A DNA stretch of 18,580 bases. Source: DYFX01 sp964400625. GTDB lineage: Bacteria > Patescibacteriota > Patescibacteriia > SG8-24 > DYFX01. This document shows positions 1-6,386 of the stretch, piece after piece. The stretch spans positions 1 to 18,580 of the forward strand of contig CAYNUS010000013.1 of assembly GCA_964400625.1 (NCBI GenBank). Reading direction: 5' to 3'. The position numbers were made by a program, and so were the translations under genes. The notes under the pieces are model-generated. The model searched no databases and was not told where the DNA came from. It saw only the letters and a list, made by a program, of their open reading frames with translations. Each line of letters starts with the position of its first letter. Position 1 is the stretch's first letter.

Positions 1-12
1 AACTGCCATCAA

Positions 13-30
13 GGCTGGGCCTGCCCAGCC
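13..30. other. GC-rich perfect palindrome (hairpin) at left edge
   Basis: GGCTGGGC and GCCCAGCC face each other across two bases, enough for a hairpin of about seven base pairs. No T-tract follows on either strand, so it is not a clear terminator. It may be the end of a gene lying outside the window or part of the upstream region of the tRNA gene. Nothing else can be said of bases 1-54. Confidence 0.4.
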
Positions 31-54
31 GCGAAGGAGGAGCGGCCGACACGC

Positions 55-109
55 GAGAGGAAGGGCAGGCTCGGCCTGTCCGACCGGCAGCGGGTCGGGT
101 AAGCGACGT
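55..109 (+). repeat. 55-bp block upstream of tRNA-Asp, left copy of an inverted pair
   Basis: This block matches the reverse complement of 18526-18580 at 49 of 55 positions. The last 16 bases, GTCGGGTAAGCGACGT, are identical. It ends 2 nt before the mature 5' end of tRNA-Asp; the other copy ends 3 nt before the 5' end of ssrA, so both keep the same position and orientation relative to a stable RNA gene. No good sigma-70 boxes are seen in it. Within it CCGACC and GGTCGG can pair. It is probably a stable-RNA promoter, upstream element or processed leader (inference). Confidence 0.7.
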
Positions 110-111
110 GT

Positions 112-189
112 GGGCCAGTAGCGCAGCCCGGTTAGCGCGTCTCCCTGTCACGGAGAAGGTCGCGGGTTCGAATCCCGTCTGGCCCGCCA
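112..189 (+). tRNA. tRNA-Asp (anticodon GTC), CCA encoded
   Basis: A full cloverleaf is readable. The acceptor stem GGGCCAG (112-118) pairs with CTGGCCC (179-185), followed by discriminator G186 and an encoded CCA (187-189). The anticodon stem TCTCC/GGAGA encloses the loop CTGTCAC, with anticodon GTC at 147-149, which reads Asp codons. The T-arm carries the usual GGTTCGAATC core. Discriminator G and anticodon GTC are standard AspRS identity features. The gene is a single transcription unit with its own terminator immediately downstream. Confidence 0.96.
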
Positions 190-196
190 TGAAGAG

Positions 197-222
197 ACTT
201 CGGTTCAAAGCCGAAGTTTTTT
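197..222 (+). terminator. Rho-independent terminator of tRNA-Asp
   Basis: ACTTCGG (197-203) pairs with CCGAAGT (211-217), and a run of six T ends at 222. It lies 7 nt after the CCA end of the tRNA. Confidence 0.88.
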
Positions 223-262
223 CGTTGCGGCGCCGCAGCTTCGCCGCCGGCCGATTTTTCGC

Positions 263-268
263 TATACT
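263..268 (+). promoter_or_regulatory. -10 box TATACT, probably giving a leaderless mRNA
   Basis: TATACT ends only 8 nt before the ATG at 277, so transcription would start at or within about two bases of the start codon. The -35 region (240-245, TTCGCC) is weak. No Shine-Dalgarno sequence is present in front of the ATG. Confidence 0.65.
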
Positions 269-276
269 GTCCTGGT

Positions 277-636
277 ATGGAGGGCCTTCCTTCGGTGTCC
301 GCGTTCGCGCACGATCCCATCCGCGCCTATGTCGAAGCCTTGCTCGCCAAGGCCGGTTTCGCGCATGCGCCGGAGGACGAGCGCGCCGAGACGGTCGCGG
401 CGCTCACGGCCGAGGCTCAGCGCCGCGTCGGGCTCGAGCTCGCGCACGCCATCGACCCGCATTCCTTGAAGGAGTTCCGCGCGATGGCGGAGGACGGGGC
501 GGGGGAGGACGAGATGGCCGCGTTCTTCGACGTCCGCGTGCCGGACGCCGAAGCCCGCGTGCGCCGCGCGCTCGACGCTTTCGGGCGCGAGTGTCTCGAG
601 CAGGCCGAGCGCCTGCGCGGAGAGCTCCACCTATGA
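277..636 (+). CDS. DUF5663-like small helical protein
   Basis: A 119-residue protein, predicted soluble and mostly helical, rich in Ala, Glu and Arg. Its pattern (an LL..AGF segment, then P-E-E-type residues, a Q-R-V/L-E-L helix, an EF..M helix and a final A-L-x-x-F-x-x-E-C-L-E-Q helix) resembles the DUF5663 family found mostly in Patescibacteria. That is a by-eye resemblance and the function is unknown. The ATG is chosen because the -10 box TATACT sits 8 nt before it. Its stop overlaps the next gene's start (ATGA at 633-636), so the two are translationally coupled. It contains a single Cys and no membrane segment. Confidence 0.72.
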   Translation: MEGLPSVSAFAHDPIRAYVEALLAKAGFAHAPEDERAETVAALTAEAQRRVGLELAHAIDPHSLKEFRAMAEDGAGEDEMAAFFDVRVPDAEARVRRALDAFGRECLEQAERLRGELHL

Positions 637-2000
637 CCGCCAAGGCGCTCCTGCGGCTCATTCCCGTCGGCTGGTCCGGCGGCACGCGGGCGCTCGTCGA
701 CCGCCTCGCGGCGCGCCATGTCTTCGAGGCGTCGGAAGCGGACCGCGCGGAGATCGCCCGCCGCGCCGACGCCTTGCTCGCCGTGCCCGCGCGCGATGAA
801 GCCGCCGTGCGGGAAAGCCTGTTCGACCTGCTCGCCGCCGGCCCCACGGCGCGCGCGGAAGCGGCGGAACGCCTCGATGCCGGAGGCGCATGGACGCCGT
901 GGGAAACCGTCGGAAGCCTGACCGTCCGCGCGGAACGTCCGGGCGCCGCGCGCGCCGACGACGCGCGCCTCGCGGCGGCGATCCTGATCGCCGCGCGCGA
1001 GACGCTCGTTCCCGGCATCGCGGAGCATCAGGCGCGCCTCACGGGTCCCGCAGGCGTCGCCGCCGCGCACGAGACGCACGGTTCAAGGCATTGGGACGCC
1101 GCCGCGCATCCGCTGCTCGCGGAGTTCGCGAGGAACGCACGGGCGCAGGGCATCGATCGGCGCTCCGCGGCGCTCCGCGCGCTCGCCGCCTCCGCGGTCC
1201 TCAAGGGACGCGCCCTCGCGGCATCGGCGTCCTCCGACGCGTTCCGCCTCGGCGCCGCCGCCTCGGCGCTCTTGCGCGTGCGTTCCTCCAAGACCTCCGC
1301 CTCCGCCGCCCGGATGGCGCAGCTGGCGTCGCGCCTCGCGACGCTGAATCGAGCCCGCGCCGCGCTCTGGGAAGACGTCGACGCGGGGACCGCGCGCCTT
1401 CTGGGCGCCGCCGCCGGCATCGCCGCTTTCGGCCGCGGCACGGCCGCCGCGCCGGCCCCTGCCCGGTCCGCGCGCGCCGCCGCGCACCGCTTCCTGGAAC
1501 CGATCGACCGCCTCGCCCACCTGACCGCCGCGGAAGCCGCCGCCGCGCTCGACGAGGAATCCTCCGACCCACGCCTCGACGCCCGCCGCCGCGTCCGCCT
1601 GCAGGCGCTCGCCGACGCCTTGCGCCGGCATCCGTCCGCGCACGCCGTCGCCTGCGCCGAAGCGCTGGGCCTCGAGGCTCCGGAGGTCCGCGCCGCGGAA
1701 CTCCGTCCCGGCATGAAGCTCTACCGCGCCGCACCGCACGGGCGCCGGCGTCCCATGATCTGCGAAGGCAGGAACGGGCGTCCGGTCCGCTGCCGCACGG
1801 TCGCCGCCGCCGATGGCGCGATCGTAGGGCATCTCGCCTACGACGCCTTGAGCCGCGAGTTCGGCGGCCGCGCCCTCTATGCGGTCTACGCGCAGGACGG
1901 GCGGAGATACGGCTACGCCTGGAGCGACGAGCGGCCCGTCGTCCGCAGGGGCGAGCCGGAACAGGGATTCATGACGGCGCCCGAGCGCATCACGGCATAA
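633..2000 (+). CDS. Unknown Ala/Arg-rich protein, 455 aa
   Basis: Not recognised. It starts with MTAKALLRLIP at an ATG overlapping the preceding stop by four bases, with GGAGA (619-623) 9 nt upstream as ribosome binding site. About the first 350 residues are Ala-rich and look helical, with no signal peptide or clear membrane span. The last ~100 residues look different: a compact stretch with RPGMKLYRAAP, CEGRNGRPVRC and VYAQDGRRYGYAW that reads like a small beta-rich domain. A longer open frame starting at 108 runs through the tRNA gene and is rejected. The gene is convergent with the next operon and ends 7 nt before that operon's terminator hairpin. It is probably co-transcribed with the DUF5663-like gene. 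Confidence 0.75.
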   Translation: MTAKALLRLIPVGWSGGTRALVDRLAARHVFEASEADRAEIARRADALLAVPARDEAAVRESLFDLLAAGPTARAEAAERLDAGGAWTPWETVGSLTVRAERPGAARADDARLAAAILIAARETLVPGIAEHQARLTGPAGVAAAHETHGSRHWDAAAHPLLAEFARNARAQGIDRRSAALRALAASAVLKGRALAASASSDAFRLGAAASALLRVRSSKTSASAARMAQLASRLATLNRARAALWEDVDAGTARLLGAAAGIAAFGRGTAAAPAPARSARAAAHRFLEPIDRLAHLTAAEAAAALDEESSDPRLDARRRVRLQALADALRRHPSAHAVACAEALGLEAPEVRAAELRPGMKLYRAAPHGRRRPMICEGRNGRPVRCRTVAAADGAIVGHLAYDALSREFGGRALYAVYAQDGRRYGYAWSDERPVVRRGEPEQGFMTAPERITA

Positions 2001-2035
2001 AAAAATGGACCCGGCAGCGGAATGCTGCCGGGTCT
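2001..2035 (-). terminator. Terminator of the 3757-2053 operon (minus strand)
   Basis: GACCCGGCAGC (2008-2018) and GCTGCCGGGTC (2024-2034) form a perfect 11-bp stem with a 5-nt loop. On the minus strand it is followed by a run of seven T interrupted by one A (complement of 2000-2006). On the plus strand only TT follows, so it serves the minus operon mainly and the convergent plus gene weakly at best. Confidence 0.88.
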
Positions 2036-2052
2036 TCGCGTCATGGGTCTCC

Positions 2053-2574
2053 CTATCCCGGGGGCAGGCGCTTCTTGAGCGCGCGCACCTGGAGGACCAG
2101 GAAGATGACCGTGACGCCGAGGGCGGAGAGGAGGATCCAGACCGCCGGATGCGTTCCGGCGGCGGAGCCGTCCTTCACGCGTTCGATCCGCTCGATGCGC
2201 TTGGCGTGATCGTCGATGCGATCGTGGTCGGCCGAAGCGATCTTGGCGAAGGGAAGGAACTGGTTGCAGTACCAGGCGTGCGCTTCGGCGATCTCGCCGA
2301 GGCACTCCTTGGGCGTGTCGCCCGTTCCCGTCGCGGGAGCGTCGTCGGAGGGATCCTCCTGCGCGATCGCGTCGTCGGCGGAGGCCGAAGCCTTGCCGTA
2401 GCGCTGCGCCGCGTAGGTGAACGCCATGCCGGCGATGAGGGCGAAGGCGAGGAGGATGAAGAGGACGTTCCTCTTCTTCTTGCCGCCGCCGCGGTCGATG
2501 ATCTCCGTCTTCGCGGAGGCCGTCTGGGGAGCCGGCGAAGCGGCCGGAGCGCAGTGCAGGTCGTCGTCAGCCAT
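2053..2574 (-). CDS. Two-helix membrane protein of unknown function
   Basis: A 173-residue protein. Residues 1-34 are polar and end in a basic KKKR cluster; a membrane helix spans about 36-56, a polar loop about 57-143, a second helix about 144-162, and a short basic tail KKRLPPG follows. Positive charges flank both helices, suggesting cytoplasmic termini and an outside loop (inference). The loop is acidic at 67-79, holds Cys91 and Cys103 that could form a disulfide, and carries a helix rich in Asp, Arg and Glu just before the second span. GGAGG precedes the ATG. The gene lies 13 nt behind the zinc-site coiled-coil gene in the same operon. No family recognised. Confidence 0.8.
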   Translation of the reverse strand: MADDDLHCAPAASPAPQTASAKTEIIDRGGGKKKRNVLFILLAFALIAGMAFTYAAQRYGKASASADDAIAQEDPSDDAPATGTGDTPKECLGEIAEAHAWYCNQFLPFAKIASADHDRIDDHAKRIERIERVKDGSAAGTHPAVWILLSALGVTVIFLVLQVRALKKRLPPG

Positions 2575-2587
2575 GGAAGCCTCCTGT

Positions 2588-3757
2588 CTACTGGATGGGG
2601 GTGAAGAGGACGATGACGTCGGTCGCGGTCTTGGGCGGCGACTTGGCCGCCTTCTGCATGTGCTTCAGGAACGTCTCGGCGTGCTTGCTCGGGTTGCAGG
2701 CGAACCAGCGCTTCTCGCTGCCGTCCTTCGCGATGAAGGTCACGGCCTCGGTGGCGTGGTCGTCGCAGCCTTCGATGGTGCACTCCGCGCGCTCGTCGTC
2801 CTCGGAATCGTCCTCGGAATCGTCCGCGTGGAGCGAGATGACCTGGCTGTCGTCGACGGCCTGGTCGTCATCCGCGTCCTGGGCGCCTGCCGAAGCGGGC
2901 GCCGCGGGCGCGGCCATCGGGTCGTCGAGCGAGACGCCCTTCGCCGCCATCTGCACGGGAGGCGGCGCCGGCTTGGGGGCCGGAGCCGGGACGGGCCGCG
3001 CCGCGATCGGCGCGGGGATGGCTTCCGCGGGCGCCGCATCCCGGGTGGGGATGACGGTGTCCAGGACGCCTTCCGGGATGTCCTCGCCGGTGTGCTCCTT
3101 GTAGAGCCGCCGGATCTCCTCCTTGTCCGCGATCCCGAGCTTCTGCTCGAGCATCGCGATGCGCTTGCCGAGGGTGGAGACGATCGCCACGAGCGTGACC
3201 GTCTTCTCGCGGAAGCGCCGGTGGTGCTGGCGCGTCTGCTCGAGGACGGCCTCGACCTCGTCGAGCTTCAGCTCGAGGTCGATGGCCTTCTGACGGCTCT
3301 CGGCGAGCTCCTCGACCACCTTGTCCTTCTCGGACAGGAGGATCTCGGAGGTGCGCTCGGACTCCTTCAGCTGGTCCTTGAGGTCCTTCATGAGGGCCTC
3401 GTGGGTGCCGGCCAGGGAGAGCCGCGTCTCTTCGGCCCGCTTCGCCGCCTCGACCTCGACGGCCGCGGCGACGTCGGACTTGAGCCGTGCGTCGTACTTC
3501 AGCTTCTCCTTGGAGAGGAGCTGCTGCTTCTCGAGCGCGGCGTCCTGCTCGATCTTCTCGAGCTGGGCCTTGAGGTCCAGCTTGGCGGCGCGGTTGTCGA
3601 GGACGTACTTCAGGACGAAGTCCGTCTCCGCCAGCGCCTCCGAGTGGCACGCGATGTCGATCCGTCCGTTGGCGTTCACGCCCTTCAGGGTGTGGTGCGT
3701 GAGCCACACCTGCTTGCAGGCGGGACACGTATCGTTCTTGGCGTCGTTCTGGCTCAT
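2588..3757 (-). CDS. Coiled-coil protein with putative zinc sites at both ends
   Basis: A 389-residue cytoplasmic protein. The N-terminus has Cys11-x2-Cys14 and Cys37-His38, a plausible zinc knuckle. Residues about 50-215 are a long charged coiled coil. Residues about 240-290 are Pro/Ala-rich linker, followed by an acidic Asp/Glu stretch near 295-322. The C-terminal part has a second set of ligands: Cys326-x4-Cys331-x2-His334, Cys354-x4-His359. The start MSQNDAKND is chosen over an in-frame ATG at 3886 because GGAG sits at the right distance before 3757 and the promoter lies at 3858-3886, inside the longer frame. It leads a two-gene operon with the membrane protein gene. A scaffold linking partners to a membrane site is possible, but this is inference; function unknown. 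Confidence 0.8.
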   Translation of the reverse strand: MSQNDAKNDTCPACKQVWLTHHTLKGVNANGRIDIACHSEALAETDFVLKYVLDNRAAKLDLKAQLEKIEQDAALEKQQLLSKEKLKYDARLKSDVAAAVEVEAAKRAEETRLSLAGTHEALMKDLKDQLKESERTSEILLSEKDKVVEELAESRQKAIDLELKLDEVEAVLEQTRQHHRRFREKTVTLVAIVSTLGKRIAMLEQKLGIADKEEIRRLYKEHTGEDIPEGVLDTVIPTRDAAPAEAIPAPIAARPVPAPAPKPAPPPVQMAAKGVSLDDPMAAPAAPASAGAQDADDDQAVDDSQVISLHADDSEDDSEDDERAECTIEGCDDHATEAVTFIAKDGSEKRWFACNPSKHAETFLKHMQKAAKSPPKTATDVIVLFTPIQ

Positions 3758-3857
3758 CGCAGGCTCCTTTTGTCGTGGGGTTGGGATCTTTTCAAAGGGC
3801 GGTTGCCGTTCGCCCCTGAGGAAGTGGTGGCACATTGCCGGTTTCCAGGGACCGGAG

Positions 3858-3886
3858 AGTATAGCATGAAAGACCAAAAAAGTCAA
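3858..3886 (-). promoter_or_regulatory. Strong sigma-70-type promoter of the zinc coiled-coil operon
   Basis: On the minus strand TTGACT (3881-3886) is followed after exactly 17 nt by TATACT (3858-3863), near consensus at optimal spacing. The -35 box lies inside the 3' arm of the rplT operon terminator hairpin. Confidence 0.85.
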
Positions 3887-3910
3887 GACTCTTTGACAAA
3901 TCTTGACTTT
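3876..3910 (-). terminator. Terminator of infC-rpmI-rplT, overlapping the next promoter
   Basis: On the minus strand AAAGTCAAGA (3910-3901) pairs with TCTTGACTTT (3888-3879) across a 12-nt loop, and the T run continues to 3876. It sits 23 nt after the rplT stop. The 3' arm contains the TTGACT used as the -35 box of the next operon. Confidence 0.78.
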
Positions 3911-3933
3911 CGTCGGTTTCGGCGTTTTTCCGC

Positions 3934-4293
3934 TTACTTTCCGGCCAGTTTGGTGACCGTTTCGACCATGGCCTTGAAGACGGCGGGGTGGTCGGCGGCC
4001 AGTTCAGCCAGGACCTTGCGGTCGAGCTTGATCTGGGCCTTGGTGAGCATGCCGGAGAACTTGCTGTAGCTCAGCCCGAGTTCGCGGAGACCCGCGTTCA
4101 GGCGGACGAGCCAGAGGCCGCGCATGTCGCGCTTCTTGTTCCGGCGGTCGCGGTAGGCGTAGGCGCCGGCCTTGGTGGCGGCGGTCTTGGCCAGCTTGAT
4201 CTTGCTCTTGCGCCCCCACATCATGCCCTTCGTCCGTTTCAGGACGCGGGCGCGCTTGCGGGCGCGGACTTTACCTCGTTTGACGCGCGGCAT
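3934..4293 (-). CDS. rplT: 50S ribosomal protein L20
   Basis: A 119-residue protein of normal L20 length. It starts MPRVKRGKVRARKRARVLKRTKG, the basic N-terminal extension that enters 23S rRNA during early large-subunit assembly. The family block KAGAYAYRDRRNKKRDMRGL is intact, as are LSYSKF and LDRKVLAELA in the globular C-terminal domain. The start lies 2 nt after the rpmI stop with no clear Shine-Dalgarno, so translation is probably coupled to rpmI. In many bacteria L20 binds the operon's own leader to repress it; no such leader structure could be recognised here. Confidence 0.97.
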   Translation of the reverse strand: MPRVKRGKVRARKRARVLKRTKGMMWGRKSKIKLAKTAATKAGAYAYRDRRNKKRDMRGLWLVRLNAGLRELGLSYSKFSGMLTKAQIKLDRKVLAELAADHPAVFKAMVETVTKLAGK

Positions 4294-4295
4294 AT

Positions 4296-4496
4296 CTAGA
4301 CGGATTTATGGGGAAGCTGGGACTTCATCGTGTGGCGGTACGATTCCGAAAGGTTGGAATCGCGGCGCTTTTTCTTCGTGACCGTCCCGGTATCCCGGGC
4401 GTTGAAGTGGTTCTGGCCGCCCTTGCGGATGAGCATCTTGCCGTTTTTGGTGACTTTGATGCGCTTCGAGAACGACTTTTTCGTCTTCATCTTCAT
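4296..4496 (-). CDS. rpmI: 50S ribosomal protein L35
   Basis: A 66-residue very basic protein with the L35 pattern MKTKKSFSKRIKVTKNGK and a C-terminal LPHKSV. Where most bacteria have a GKAHFKS-type motif, this protein has RKGGQNHFNARDTGT, a form I associate with CPR bacteria (recollection, not checked). The start could be the first Met (4496) or the third residue Met (4490); the first is used here. No Shine-Dalgarno is visible before either. It lies between infC and rplT, the standard order, with 37 nt to infC and 2 nt to rplT. Confidence 0.96.
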   Translation of the reverse strand: MKMKTKKSFSKRIKVTKNGKMLIRKGGQNHFNARDTGTVTKKKRRDSNLSESYRHTMKSQLPHKSV

Positions 4497-4533
4497 AACT
4501 TGAGCTTGGGCGTAATGTAGCGACCGGGCGAGT

Positions 4534-5085
4534 TTACTTCTTTCCTACGATAGTTGTCAACTGGCCCCCCTGGACCGAGATGGGCTGTTCCGTGACGAGG
4601 GGGTATTTTTCGTTCAATTGCTTGACGAAACTCTCGATGACGCCGCGGGCCAGGTGGGCGAAAGCCTTCTCGCGGCCGCGCAGGATGATCTCGACTTTGA
4701 CCTTATCGCCGTCCTCGAGGAAGCTTTCGGCCGTCCGGAGGCGGGTTTCGAGGTCGTGCTGGCCGATGCGGGGGGAGAGGCGGATGCCCTTCACCTCGAC
4801 CGACTTGGCCTTGGATTTCTTCTTGCGGGCCTCGCGCTCGCGCTCGTACTTGAACTGGCCGAGGTTCAGGATCTTGCAGATCGGCGGGACCGGGCGCGGG
4901 TCGACCTCGACGAGGTCATAGCCGCGTTCCTGGGCGGCGGCGACCGCTTCGGCCGTGGACAAGACACCCAGATTGTCGCCGTTTTCGTCGATCACGCGCA
5001 CTTCGGGAGCCGTAATCTGGAGGTTGGCGCGGTATTGAGGGCCGGTATCGACGGGGCGGCGGAACTTCTTGGGGTGGATGCGCAT
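4534..5085 (-). CDS. infC: Translation initiation factor IF-3
   Basis: A 183-residue protein with both IF-3 domains. The N-domain has the ITAPEVRVIDENGDNLGVLSTAEAVAAA block and LVEVDPRPVPPICKILNLGQFKYE; a Lys-rich linker (about residues 86-95, KKKSKAKS) follows; the C-domain has VKGIRLSPRIGQHDLETR and GDKVKVEIILRGREKAF. IF-3 binds the 30S subunit, blocks premature 50S joining and checks the start codon. The start is ATG rather than the AUU used for autoregulation in E. coli, and no Shine-Dalgarno precedes it. It is the first gene of the infC-rpmI-rplT operon. Confidence 0.97.
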   Translation of the reverse strand: MRIHPKKFRRPVDTGPQYRANLQITAPEVRVIDENGDNLGVLSTAEAVAAAQERGYDLVEVDPRPVPPICKILNLGQFKYEREREARKKKSKAKSVEVKGIRLSPRIGQHDLETRLRTAESFLEDGDKVKVEIILRGREKAFAHLARGVIESFVKQLNEKYPLVTEQPISVQGGQLTTIVGKK

Positions 5086-5121
5086 TGGGACGAGGGGCGG
5101 AGAAGGTTGATTACGAAGGCC

Positions 5122-5150
5122 ACTGTAGCGGAAAAGCCTGCGGCTGGCAA
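5122..5150 (-). promoter_or_regulatory. Promoter of infC-rpmI-rplT
   Basis: On the minus strand TTGCCA (5145-5150) and TACAGT (5122-5127) are separated by 17 nt. Transcription would start near 5115, leaving a leader of about 30 nt before the infC ATG. The region is shared with the divergent YibE/F gene. Confidence 0.65.
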
Positions 5151-5171
5151 GGTATGTTAGACTGGAGGCGT

Positions 5172-6305
5172 ATGCGGTTCCGCGCCCTGATTTCCGCGGT
5201 CCTCCTGGCTTTCGCGCTCGCGCCGGCCGGCTTCGCGCTCGCGCAGTCCGAGGTGGTCTCCGAAGTCTGGCGCGCCAGGGTGATCGAGGTGGTCGCGCAA
5301 TCGACCGAAGAGCCGGAAGGGCTGGTCGAGGCGCCGTTCCAGGTCGTCCGCGCCGAGCTCCTGTCGGGCTCCAAGAAAGGCGCCGTCGTCGAGGTCGTGA
5401 ACGACCACCTGAAGCTCGATGCGGGCGACACGTTCTTCCTGCAATACGTGAGCGATCCGGAAGGCGTGGAGACGTTCCAGGCCATCGAACGCGACCGCCT
5501 GCGCGTCCTTCTCGCGCTGTTCCTCGTCTTCGCGGCGGCCATCCTCGCCTTGGGCGGCCGGCAGGGCCTGCGCTCGCTGCTCAGCCTGGCCGGCAGTTTC
5601 TTCGTCATCCTCTATATCCTCCTGCCCCAGCTCCTCAAGGGAGCGCCGCCGGTCCTGACGAGCGTCTTCGTGGCCGCCGTCGTCCTCGTCCTCGCGCTCT
5701 ACAGCACGCACGGCTGGCGCCGCACGACCCACGCCGCCTTCCTCGGCACGCTCTCGACCGTGGCGCTGACCGGGCTCTTCGCGAGCCTCGCGGTGCGCGT
5801 CGCCCAGCTCACCGGCTTCTCCTCCGACGAGGCGGTCTACCTGAACAGCACGCTCGGCGGCACGCTCGACGCGAGGGGATTGCTCCTCGGCGGCATCATC
5901 ATCGGCATCCTGGGCATCCTGGACGACATCGCCATCACGCAGGCGTCGGTCGTGGCGGAGCTGAAGTCCGTCGGGGACCGTCTCTCGAACGCGGAGATCT
6001 ACCGGCGCGCGCTCCGCGTCGGCAAGGAGCACGTCGGCGCCCTCGTGAACACGCTCGCGCTCGCCTACACCGGCAGCGCCCTGCCGCTCCTCCTGCTCTT
6101 CCTGAACGACCGCACGCCCGCGCTCGTGGCGCTGAACGGCGAACTCGTCGCCACCGAGATCGTCCGCACCATCGTCGGATCGCTCGGCCTCGTCATGGCC
6201 GTGCCGGTCACGACCGCGCTCGCCGTCCTCCTGGTGAAGCCCGGCGACGAAGGCCACGAGCACGTCCACGGCCAGCCGTCGCATCATTCGCATTATCCCG
6301 GATAG
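5172..6305 (+). CDS. YibE/F-family multispanning membrane protein
   Basis: A 377-residue protein. It begins with a hydrophobic leader ending near ALAQS (about residue 25), likely a cleaved signal peptide, followed by a ~95-residue extracytoplasmic beta-rich segment (RARVIEVVAQ, VEVVNDHLKLDAGDTFFLQY). Seven or eight membrane helices follow. The hallmark of the YibE/F family (PF07907), GIIIGILGILDDIAITQAS, is present. The C-terminus is His-rich (HEHVHGQPSHHSH). The molecular role of the family is not established; transport is often assumed. The start at 5172 is preferred over an upstream in-frame ATG at 5085 because it opens the signal peptide and follows GGAGG (5164-5168), though only 3 nt away. 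A weak -10 (TATGTT, 5153-5158) lies just upstream. Confidence 0.88.
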   Translation: MRFRALISAVLLAFALAPAGFALAQSEVVSEVWRARVIEVVAQSTEEPEGLVEAPFQVVRAELLSGSKKGAVVEVVNDHLKLDAGDTFFLQYVSDPEGVETFQAIERDRLRVLLALFLVFAAAILALGGRQGLRSLLSLAGSFFVILYILLPQLLKGAPPVLTSVFVAAVVLVLALYSTHGWRRTTHAAFLGTLSTVALTGLFASLAVRVAQLTGFSSDEAVYLNSTLGGTLDARGLLLGGIIIGILGILDDIAITQASVVAELKSVGDRLSNAEIYRRALRVGKEHVGALVNTLALAYTGSALPLLLLFLNDRTPALVALNGELVATEIVRTIVGSLGLVMAVPVTTALAVLLVKPGDEGHEHVHGQPSHHSHYPG

Positions 6306-6347
6306 TCCCGCGAAGCCTGAAGGGCGAAGTGGGATTGACATACGGCA

Positions 6348-6377
6348 TCGACTTCCGGCAGGACGCGGACGTATCCT
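6348..6377 (+). promoter_or_regulatory. Promoter with -10 box TATCCT directly before the start codon
   Basis: TCGACT (6348-6353) and TATCCT (6372-6377) are 18 nt apart. The -10 box ends 9 nt before the ATG at 6387, so the leader would be about two bases. A perfect TTGACA at 6335-6340 has no matching -10 box at usable distance. Confidence 0.5.
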
Positions 6378-6386
6378 TAACCCGTT

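Noticed and set aside
108..2000. A 630-codon open frame beginning before the tRNA-Asp gene
   Set aside because: Its first part runs through the tRNA, its terminator and the DUF5663-like gene in another frame. The real gene begins at 633 with a ribosome binding site and a stop-start overlap.
2417..4069. A 550-codon plus-strand frame opposite the zinc coiled-coil gene
   Set aside because: It is antisense to a gene with a strong promoter and clear protein features, and it crosses the promoter and terminator region. Long antisense frames are expected in GC-rich DNA.
6306..6340. Possible second palindromic repeat after the YibE/F gene (TCCC...GGGA with GCGAAG inside) and a TTGACA box
   Set aside because: The arms match poorly, no T run follows, and TTGACA has no -10 box at proper distance.
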